Part shown: positions 32,327 to 37,658 of the stretch, in pieces
Numbering within the stretch: the first letter of the stretch is position 1
Layout of the letters: each line of letters starts with the position of its first letter
From: an uncultured Clostridia bacterium
GTDB lineage: Bacteria; Bacillota; Clostridia; Christensenellales; Aristaeellaceae
Assembly (NCBI GenBank): GCA_946407745.1
Contig: CAMJPQ010000034.1
Coordinates: 1-37,658 of the forward strand
Direction of reading: 5' to 3'
DNA: 37,658 nt
Notes under the pieces: model-generated
The model's database searches: none
Seen by the model: only the letters and a program-made list of their open reading frames with translations
What the model was told of the DNA's origin: nothing
Made by a program: the position numbers and the translations under genes

Positions 32327-33811
32327 ATGAAACGCATTATTTCCCTGCTGCTGGCCGTGTGCCTGACCCTTGCCGCCACAGCGGCGCTTGCTGAGGAAAA
32401 CCTGGACCGCGAATACACCCTGCAGGAAAAATTCCAGCGCCAGATGGAGGAAAGCGGCCTGGCGGGCGTTGCCAAGCTGACCGTGAGCGGCAACGAGCAA
32501 TGGGCCAAAGCCCTGGCTCCGCTGAATGACGTGCAGTGGAACCTGAGCGGCATCTCCAACGACGGCAGGTTCCAGTATGACCTGAATGCCGAGCTGAACG
32601 GCACCGAGAGCTGCGGTACATGGCTGTACGGCGACGAGAAGAAGGTGTACCTGAAAAGCGACCTGCTGATGGACACCGTCTATTCCCTGCCCATGCAGGA
32701 TGATGTGCTGTCCACGCTCACCGGGCTGCGCGGCGAAAACCCGACGCTGTATTCGGCGGTGATCAGCCTGCTGTCTGTGCCGGAGGATCTGTGGCGCGAA
32801 AAGTGGGAGCCGGCGCTTCTGCCCCTGCGCCAGCACCTTGAAACCTGGCTGGACAGCCAGATGGAATCCCCGGCGGTGTATACCGAGGGCGGTACCACGC
32901 TGATGCGCGTGGCCTATCACATCACGCCGGACGCACTGAAGGCGGAAATGAAGGCGCTGGCGGCGAGAGCCCTTGAGAACACGGAGCTGATGGAGCTGCT
33001 GCGCAGCCGCATGAGCGGCGAACAGGCGCAGCTGTATCTTTCCCCCGGCTACCTGTGGTATTATGAGCGGATCATTGACGGGCTGACGCTGCCGGGCAAC
33101 GTAGAGCTGCTGCGCGAGATGACGACGATGGGCGAGGTGAAGACCTCCCGCGTGGAGCTGCCGCTGCCGGAGAACAGCTACGGCTTTACCGAACTGGTGA
33201 TGAACGAGGGCGAAGGACAGACCAGCCTGCGCCTCACCGCGCCGAAGCAGACCCTGCAGTGGGTGCGTGTGATGGATGAGGATGTGGAGAACGGCACTTC
33301 GCACCAGGGCTACCTGCGGTATATCCCTGTGGACGGCATGGGCATTTCCGCGCATTACCGTGCCCGCTCGACAGTGGACAGCGGCGCGGATGAAAATGAC
33401 GACCTGTATGACAAGGTCACCTGGGCGCTGGAGTTTACCCATGACCTGAGCCACCTGGAGGAGGAGGACCCCACCCGCCACAGCTACCTTTCCTTTGAGA
33501 ACCTGGAGGTCCGCTTCCAGATCGCGTATTCCGGCGGGCGCAACCTGCGCAACGCCACCCAGCTGCAGTTCCTGACGGATGTGCGCCAGGGCGACAGCCA
33601 GCTGTACGCCGTGTGCCGCCTGCGCACGCGCTACGGCCTGGATGTGGACGAGCTGCCCACTTCCGGCGCGGTGGACCTGACCGACGCGCCGATGGCGAAG
33701 CGGCTGGAGATCCTGTCCGATCTGATGACCAATGCGCTGCTGACACTGGAGAACCTGCAGCCGGCGCCGACGGCCACACCCGTGCCGGCCGCCACGTCCA
33801 CTGATATGTAA
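32327..33811 (+). CDS. Secreted protein, trio member 2
   Basis: This 494-residue secreted protein starts with MKRIISLLLAVCLTLAATAA and likely cleavage after ALA, before EEN. It has the layout of its neighbours: a GDEKKVYL motif (102-109), a segment EGGTTLMRVAYHIT (187-200) followed by an alpha-helical stretch, a long beta-rich part (for example YDKVTWALEF and SYLSFENLEVRFQI), and a C-terminal helix after LTDAPMAKRLEILSDL. The end is a Pro/Thr-rich tail (PAPTATPVPAATSTDM) that resembles a linker without a following anchor. A ribosome binding site (CTGGAGG) precedes the ATG. Function is unknown; a binding or carrier role outside the membrane is a guess. Confidence 0.75.
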   Translation: MKRIISLLLAVCLTLAATAALAEENLDREYTLQEKFQRQMEESGLAGVAKLTVSGNEQWAKALAPLNDVQWNLSGISNDGRFQYDLNAELNGTESCGTWLYGDEKKVYLKSDLLMDTVYSLPMQDDVLSTLTGLRGENPTLYSAVISLLSVPEDLWREKWEPALLPLRQHLETWLDSQMESPAVYTEGGTTLMRVAYHITPDALKAEMKALAARALENTELMELLRSRMSGEQAQLYLSPGYLWYYERIIDGLTLPGNVELLREMTTMGEVKTSRVELPLPENSYGFTELVMNEGEGQTSLRLTAPKQTLQWVRVMDEDVENGTSHQGYLRYIPVDGMGISAHYRARSTVDSGADENDDLYDKVTWALEFTHDLSHLEEEDPTRHSYLSFENLEVRFQIAYSGGRNLRNATQLQFLTDVRQGDSQLYAVCRLRTRYGLDVDELPTSGAVDLTDAPMAKRLEILSDLMTNALLTLENLQPAPTATPVPAATSTDM

Positions 33812-33859
33812 AAAGCAGTGCTTGCGCGGCATATGCCGTAACCCTTTCAGGAGGCCAAG

Positions 33860-35317
33860 ATGAAAAAGCTGTTATGTCTTATCTGCGCATTGCTTGTGCT
33901 GTCGGTGCCACTGCTTGCCGCGGCGCAGGGAGAGGCCCAGCGTACCCGCCTCACCTTTTCCGCCGACTGGGAACAGCTGGCTGAGTACCTGAGGCTGCTG
34001 GACCGTTTCAGCGAAAAGGAGCAGAGGAGCTTCGGCAAGGGGCTGGCCGAGCTGCTGAACGGGTTGGAGATCACCTCTGACGCGGACGGCGCGGCGAGCG
34101 CCACCGGGATCACCCTGAAGGGCGAAGAGCTGTTCGGCATCCGCTATGTGCAGACAGATCCGGGTGTAGTGCTGATGCAGATGAGCCTGCTGCCCTCCTA
34201 TACCCTCCGGGCGGAAGTGGGCCTGGATGCGGCGCAGCCGCTCGCGGACGCGCTGGAGGTCCTGCAGAACTTCGACTGGGAGAGCGTGAGCCAGGACATG
34301 GAGCACACTCGGCAGCGCTGGCTCGCGGGCACGCCGTGCACCGAGGAATACGGCAGCTTTGTGGGCGACGCCTATACCGGCGGCACCAGGCGCGTAACCT
34401 ACGAAATGGACTGGCGCGACGTGTCACTGCTGCTGGAATGCCTGCTGGATGACTGCGCGGGTCTGTTCACCGCGCTGGAGGAGAGTGGAGTGACGGCCCC
34501 GGAGGAGGCCTCCTCTGCCGGCCGCCTCCTGCGCGATGCGGCCCTTGCAAACCCATCGAGCTATACGGCCAGCGTGGTATATAATGACCAGGACAGTCCG
34601 GTGGGCATCAGCCTGCTGGTTTATTCAAACGGTGTGAACGCCGCCGACATCATCTACGATGAGGAGAGCACACCCCGCGCAGCGGGCAGTACCGGGCGCA
34701 GACAGGTTGCCTCCCTCTCTGTGGGGCTGAACGACCCTGAGTCTCCGCGCGTGGTGCTGGGGCTTGGCCTGCCGGACGGTACGCTGTATCTGGACGTGCG
34801 CCTGTACGGGAATGCGGACGGCGCGGCCGTCAGCGCGGACATCTACCGTGACAGCGCCGCCCGGGGCTTTCCGGCGGTGAGCGCCGGTGAGCCGCAGGCA
34901 CGTGTGGAGGCGGAGGTGACTCAGGAGCAGACACAGACCTCCGCCACGGCGGATTTCAACCTGCGCGTTACAACACCCGGCGGCATGGTGCACAGCGGTG
35001 TGCATGCCCTGACGCTGAATGTCGGCTCGGCGGAGGAAAAACAGACGGTGACCGGCACCACGTGGGTGGGAGAAAATGAGACGCCCGCCATTTCATGGAA
35101 AATGGAACGAGAGCCTGCCGACGTGGACCTGTCACTGGATGCGGAGGGAAGGACCACCGTTGATTTCGCTGCACTGACGGATCCCGATCACCCGCAGTAC
35201 AGCGAGGTGATGGGCGACCTGCAGAGCGCGATGATCTCCTGGTCGCTGAAGCTGATGCAGGTGATTCCCAGAGAGCTGATGACGATGCTGACAGACCTGA
35301 TGTTTGACCACAAATAA
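33860..35317 (+). CDS. Secreted protein, trio member 3
   Basis: This 485-residue secreted protein starts with MKKLLCLICALLVLSVPLLA and probable cleavage near AAA-QGE. It carries KGEELFG (87-93) followed by QTDPGV, close to GDELF...TDSAGV in trio member 1; a segment GGTRRVTYEM (174-183) with a helix ending in Cys199; a long beta-rich part (ATADFNLRVTTPGG, SGVHALTLNV); and a C-terminal helix after LTDPDHPQYSEVMGDL. These shared landmarks in the same order support common ancestry with the two upstream genes. The ATG follows CAGGAGG. The probable terminator at 35364-35402 follows its stop. No family is recognised. Confidence 0.75.
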   Translation: MKKLLCLICALLVLSVPLLAAAQGEAQRTRLTFSADWEQLAEYLRLLDRFSEKEQRSFGKGLAELLNGLEITSDADGAASATGITLKGEELFGIRYVQTDPGVVLMQMSLLPSYTLRAEVGLDAAQPLADALEVLQNFDWESVSQDMEHTRQRWLAGTPCTEEYGSFVGDAYTGGTRRVTYEMDWRDVSLLLECLLDDCAGLFTALEESGVTAPEEASSAGRLLRDAALANPSSYTASVVYNDQDSPVGISLLVYSNGVNAADIIYDEESTPRAAGSTGRRQVASLSVGLNDPESPRVVLGLGLPDGTLYLDVRLYGNADGAAVSADIYRDSAARGFPAVSAGEPQARVEAEVTQEQTQTSATADFNLRVTTPGGMVHSGVHALTLNVGSAEEKQTVTGTTWVGENETPAISWKMEREPADVDLSLDAEGRTTVDFAALTDPDHPQYSEVMGDLQSAMISWSLKLMQVIPRELMTMLTDLMFDHK

Positions 35318-35330
35318 TACACAGTGAAAC

Positions 35331-35360
35331 GGCTGCGGGTTTGAATCCCGCCACTTCGAC
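35331..35360 (+). other. tRNA T-arm-like fragment, possible attachment-site scar
   Basis: GCGGG-TTTGAAT-CCCGC (35335-35351) has the shape of a tRNA T-arm, followed by seven bases CACTTCG and an A, like the 3' half of a tRNA ending. The loop has T in place of the normally invariant C of TTC, and no matching 5' half lies upstream because a protein gene ends at 35317. It is therefore a fragment or mimic. Its position 210 bases from a recombinase remnant fits an integration scar in a tRNA gene. Confidence 0.4.
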
Positions 35361-35363
35361 GCT

Positions 35364-35402
35364 CGGAAGCTTTGCAGATCAAGGCTTCCGGGCTTTCATT
35401 TT
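35364..35402 (+). terminator. Probable terminator after the secreted trio
   Basis: CGGAAGCTTT pairs with AAGGCTTCCG (one wobble) across a seven-base loop, followed by GGCTTTCATTTT. It lies 46 bases after the third secreted protein gene and directly after the tRNA-like fragment. Confidence 0.6.
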
Positions 35403-35571
35403 CCGCTGATTTTTATGCACATACTCTCTTGCAATGGACCGGTTTGCCACCCTTCCTTGAGGCATGGTAAAGCCAGAATACCAAAGGGCCGCTGCCGTGT
35501 AATGCCGGAAACTGCCGAAAAGTGCCATATCAGAAGGGGCAACTCAAAAAAATTGCTGCCGGAATTTCGCA

Positions 35572-35790
35572 TTGAGCGGGGGTTACGGTGCAAAGGGAGC
35601 CATGAAGATCGAGGGCCACAGCGATTACCAGACCACAGCGGATATGTACACGCACCTGGATCAGAAAATGCTGAGGGCAACAGCGGACGATATGGCGGAC
35701 GTGCTCAAGAAGGTGACCACGGCAGCCCGGAAGAACCGGATGCAGAGGCCGGCCAGCAAGGTGCTTTGGTTCCCCAAGACGGGCAGTTGA
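35572..35790 (+). pseudogene. Tyrosine recombinase remnant, C-terminal stub
   Basis: Only the last part of a phage/ICE-type tyrosine recombinase remains. The segment AMKIEGHSDYQTTADMYTHL carries the conserved GHS box and the catalytic tyrosine in MYTHL, followed by the usual helical tail. The upstream catalytic Arg and the HxxR box are missing: the in-frame sequence before residue 11 has no integrase character and contains no start with a ribosome binding site. A full enzyme would be about 350-400 residues. This is the remains of an integrated element, next to a tRNA-like fragment, and fits the more AT-rich composition that begins here. Confidence 0.75.
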
Positions 35791-35876
35791 GACTGGTTTC
35801 CCGGAGCTTTGACTTCGGGGCTTTTATATTTGGCTGGAACCTAGGCAAAGGTGTGCCAAGGTAGCCGATGAGGCTA

Positions 35877-35905
35877 TTGCTGACAGGAACTACGGGTGTT
35901 ATAAT
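35877..35905 (+). promoter_or_regulatory. Extended -10 promoter of the micro-ORF cluster
   Basis: A perfect TATAAT (35900-35905) is preceded by TG at the extended -10 position (TGTTATAAT), with TTGCTG 17 bases upstream as a weak -35 box. It lies 40 bases before the first micro-ORF, which has a perfect Shine-Dalgarno sequence. Confidence 0.65.
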
Positions 35906-35944
35906 TTCGCTGTTGGAACTCAACCGGAGGAGGTGACTAAACCT

Positions 35945-35983
35945 ATGCTCAGTCTTAAGCTCGATTTAAGTGACGTACTATGA
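35945..35983 (+). CDS. 12-codon micro-ORF with perfect Shine-Dalgarno
   Basis: MLSLKLDLSDVL is encoded by an ATG that follows AGGAGGTGA, a full nine-base match to the 16S rRNA 3' end, with eight bases between. A GTG at 35933 would add four residues but lies inside that Shine-Dalgarno. Its TGA overlaps the ATG of the next small gene (ATGA), so ribosomes finishing it could start the next. It may be a leader peptide controlling the next gene, a small functional peptide, or the truncated start of a former gene. Confidence 0.45.
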   Translation: MLSLKLDLSDVL

Positions 35984-36105
35984 CAATGGTCAAGGATGAT
36001 ATTGAAGCGTTTCTTATCTATCTGAAAACAGTCACAAAAGAATTGGATGAAGAAGATGAGGCGGTGCAAAGAATGCTTTCTGAAGGGAAAATCATTCGGA
36101 GCTGA
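35980..36105 (+). CDS. Small acidic protein of 41 residues
   Basis: The product MTMVKDDIEAFLIYLKTVTK...GKIIRS is short, with an amphipathic helix (about 6-20) and an acidic middle (ELDEEDEAVQ). It has no ribosome binding site of its own apart from coupling to the preceding micro-ORF by a four-base ATGA overlap. I do not recognise a family; size and context resemble small proteins of mobile elements or antitoxin-like regulators. It is followed closely by another small gene. Confidence 0.5.
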   Translation: MTMVKDDIEAFLIYLKTVTKELDEEDEAVQRMLSEGKIIRS

Positions 36106-36146
36106 TTAAGGTGAATAAACAAATGGAAACAGAAGGAAATGATTCC

Positions 36147-36296
36147 ATGTCCGCAGTGGAAAAGAAGCGTGACTTCTACCTCCGGCAAAGGGAGCTATTG
36201 GCCACGCTCCTGGAGCACGGCGCGATCAGTCAGGCGCAACACGATAAATCCCCCGGAGATTTGACCGAGAAGATGGGGATGCAACCAAACGATTGA
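36147..36296 (+). CDS. Small SHOCT-like protein
   Basis: From the ATG at 36147 this encodes about 49 residues. The segment LLATLLEHGAISQAQHDKSPGDLTEKMG follows the pattern of a SHOCT-type domain (short helix, then a GxIsqxxxDkxxxDL turn-helix), seen in many small proteins encoded near mobile elements in Clostridia. AGAAGGAAA lies upstream at workable spacing; in-frame GTG (36111) and ATG (36123) starts are alternatives giving up to 61 residues. Function of such proteins is unknown; they often oligomerise. Confidence 0.55.
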   Translation: MSAVEKKRDFYLRQRELLATLLEHGAISQAQHDKSPGDLTEKMGMQPND

Positions 36297-36431
36297 CCAA
36301 ACGGCAAGGTACGTGGTATCCTCATGCTGCAGCCCGGGCGGTTGCAATGAACAGATGAACCTACCCCCTCCAGTTTAATGTTGTTTGCCAACTTGCCGGT
36401 CAGCGATCTCCATTTTACTGTGGGGGTACTC
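36297..36431. other. Gene-free gap left of the inverted repeat
   Basis: I see no supported gene. Part of this sequence continues the minus-strand reading of the inverted repeat and may be the decayed remainder of the mobile gene that starts at the right window edge; a CCCGGGC palindrome lies near 36335. Confidence 0.4.
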
Positions 36432-36486
36432 CTGGTTTCAACATCCTGCCTCCTGCCAGGATCGGTTTGGATTATACAGGAAGCTT
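36432..36486 (-). repeat. Inverted repeat left of the Sel1 gene
   Basis: These 55 bases are the reverse complement of 37604-37658 with three mismatches. In minus orientation they contain a -10-like TGTATAAT region, CAGGAGG and an ATG (36444) starting MLKPGVPPQ before a TAA stop. The matching copy at the right edge starts the same way (MLKP). So this looks like a broken copy of the start of a repeated gene. Confidence 0.75.
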
Positions 36487-36515
36487 TTGAAATAACTTCC
36501 CATGTGAAAGGATGA

Positions 36516-37505
36516 ATGATTGTGAAAAAACTGCTGAAAACATGGTTCTGTCTGTTCCTTTGCGCACTGCTGGTTTTTATCTGTATAACAGGCACAGCAG
36601 AAGAACAGGATGAGAAAAAAGACTGGGCTGAACAGGCACTGAAAGCATATGATGTGCAGGATTATGAAACGTCGCTGCATTATTTCACACTGCTTGCCGA
36701 TGCGGGAGACCCGAACGCGCAGTACATGACTGCTTTCCATTATTTCTGCGGCCGGGGCACAGAGCAGGACTTCGGCAAAGCCGCTGCATATGCTCGTATG
36801 TCTGCGGAACAGGGAATTCCTGCTTCGCAGTCAATGCTGGCCCATATATATCTGTACGGCCTTGGTGTGGAACAGAACGTTGCAAAGGCGGTGGAATACA
36901 GTCAGCTGGCCGCCAATGGCGGAGATGCGAAGGCGCAGTTCCTGATTGGCTGGATGTATGATTACGGTGTCGGCGTGGATCAGGATTTTGCGAAAGCCCG
37001 GGAGTATTATCAGCTGGCCGCGGATCAGGGGAACGCAGAGGCGCAGACGTATCTCGGTGTGCTGTATGAGGATGGCGCAGGCGTACCTCAGTCCTATGAA
37101 GAGGCAGCAAAGTATTATCAGATGGCAGCTGATCAGGGTCTTGCTTATGCACAGGCACACCTGGCACAGTTGTATGAATTTGGGAATGGTGTGGAACAAT
37201 CCAGTGAAATGTCCCTGAAATATTACCAGCTGGCCGCGGATCAGGGAGACCCTATGGGACAATGGGGCATGGGTAAAGCCTATCAGTTTGGGGTAGGCGT
37301 AGATGTGGATTATGTGAAAGCGGCCGAATATTATCAGCTGTCAGCGGATCAGGAAGATCCGGATGGACTGGAATGTCTCGGATATCTTTATCTCGAAGGA
37401 TTGGGTGTGGAACAATCACGGGAGAAAGCGATCGAGCTTTATGAACTCGCTGCTGAGAGAGGAAGCGAAGAAGCGCAGCGGCAATTGCTGATCCTGGGAC
37501 AGTAA
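36516..37505 (+). CDS. Secreted Sel1-repeat protein
   Basis: Sel1 repeats are 36-residue helix pairs that form solenoids for protein binding. This 329-residue protein has an N-terminal signal peptide or anchor (KKLLKTWFCLFLCALLVFIC, then ITGTAEE) and then about seven repeats of the pattern A.eYYqLAADqGd..AQ..LG.lYe.G.GV.Q, starting near residue 45 and running to the end. The start is ATG at 36516, with AAAGGA upstream; a GTG at 36522 is a fair alternative. Codon use and AT content match the accessory right end. It sits alone between inverted repeats. Likely an extracytoplasmic binding or scaffold protein; a partner is not visible. Confidence 0.85.
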   Translation: MIVKKLLKTWFCLFLCALLVFICITGTAEEQDEKKDWAEQALKAYDVQDYETSLHYFTLLADAGDPNAQYMTAFHYFCGRGTEQDFGKAAAYARMSAEQGIPASQSMLAHIYLYGLGVEQNVAKAVEYSQLAANGGDAKAQFLIGWMYDYGVGVDQDFAKAREYYQLAADQGNAEAQTYLGVLYEDGAGVPQSYEEAAKYYQMAADQGLAYAQAHLAQLYEFGNGVEQSSEMSLKYYQLAADQGDPMGQWGMGKAYQFGVGVDVDYVKAAEYYQLSADQEDPDGLECLGYLYLEGLGVEQSREKAIELYELAAERGSEEAQRQLLILGQ

Positions 37506-37572
37506 GATATTCATTTTTACATTTTGAAAAACGGTCTTTATCCTTCGCTTAAAACCTTACAGAATCCTTAAT

Positions 37573-37604
37573 AGCAAGAAATCTCGGAAGCAAGAAATCT
37601 CGGA
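37573..37604 (+). repeat. 16-bp tandem direct repeat
   Basis: AGCAAGAAATCTCGGA is present twice in tandem (37573-37588 and 37589-37604), abutting the right-hand inverted repeat. It has no counterpart next to the left copy. Confidence 0.8.
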
Positions 37605-37658
37605 AGCTTCCTGTATAATCCAAATTGATCCTGACAGGAGGCAGGATGTTGAAACCAG
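37604..37658 (+). repeat. Inverted repeat right of the Sel1 gene (runs off the window)
   Basis: Reverse complement of 36432-36486 with 52 of 55 positions identical. The match runs to the last base of the window, so the repeat probably continues beyond it. It includes TGTATAATCC and ACAGGAGG. Confidence 0.75.
37646..37658 (+). CDS. Start of a gene cut by the window edge
   Basis: ATGTTGAAACCAG encodes MLKP and then leaves the window. CAGGAGG lies five bases upstream and a TATAAT box about 27 bases before the ATG. The identical start appears on the minus strand at 36444. The product cannot be identified from four residues. Confidence 0.4.

Noticed and set aside
29871-33832. Very long minus-strand frames (817 and 774 codons) opposite dus and the secreted trio
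   Set aside because: Signal peptides, ribosome binding sites and the dus motifs all lie on the plus strand; the minus frames are reverse-strand by-products of high GC.
35318-35360. An intact tRNA gene at the end of the secreted trio
   Set aside because: Only a T-arm and acceptor-like tail are present; no D-arm or anticodon arm fits in the 13 bases after the preceding stop codon, and the T-loop lacks the invariant C.
36230-36740. Minus-strand frames across the Sel1 gene start
   Set aside because: They cross the Sel1 signal peptide region and the inverted repeat, with no ribosome binding site matching their starts.

Overview
The window looks like chromosomal DNA of a high-GC Firmicute, most likely a gut or rumen member of class Clostridia, possibly near Christensenellales. 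That placement is inference. It rests on split transketolase subunits, an IscR-IscS-IscU operon, a Firmicute-type LexA box at uvrA, AGGAGG ribosome binding sites, sigma-A-like promoters with 17-bp spacers, and many small Sec-secreted proteins. Two stretches are visibly more AT-rich and look acquired: the AbiE locus (about 7.65-9.5 kb) and the right end (from about 35.4 kb).

Layout. At 1-460 there are two copies of a palindromic repeat and no gene. At 461-3674 (minus) a GH130 glycoside phosphorylase, a sialate O-acetylesterase-like SGNH esterase and uridine kinase form a unit. Divergent from it at 3938-5707 (plus) are transketolase N- and C-terminal subunits, ended by a clear terminator. At 5772-7562 come a YegS-type lipid kinase, an acidic helical protein and a dUTPase. 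At 7762-9262 lies a type IV toxin-antitoxin pair (AbiEi/AbiEii) with a striking repeated operator around its promoter. At 9486-11660 is iscR-iscS-iscU with promoter and terminator. At 11719-13810 are a six-helix membrane protein, a secreted protein and a tiny membrane protein.

At 14260-20472 (minus) is a complete oligopeptide ABC importer (oppABCDF), with a perfect hairpin between oppA and oppB. At 20737-25613 (minus) uvrA has a LexA box, followed by a CapA-family phosphoesterase and an XRE/S24 regulator. At 25661-27757 (minus) are an NlpC/P60-like secreted hydrolase and a DUF624-like membrane protein. Divergent at 27830 (plus) is a secreted CotH-kinase protein. A tRNA-dihydrouridine synthase gene then abuts three consecutive secreted proteins (30915-35317) that appear to be diverged paralogues of an unrecognised family.

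The right end reads as a mobile-element scar: a tRNA T-arm-like fragment, the C-terminal stub of a tyrosine recombinase, a micro-ORF cluster with a strong promoter and perfect Shine-Dalgarno, and a Sel1-repeat secreted protein bracketed by an inverted repeat of at least 55 bp. The best candidates for undescribed biology are the secreted paralogue trio, the AbiE operator architecture, the micro-ORF cluster and the inverted repeat around the Sel1 gene.
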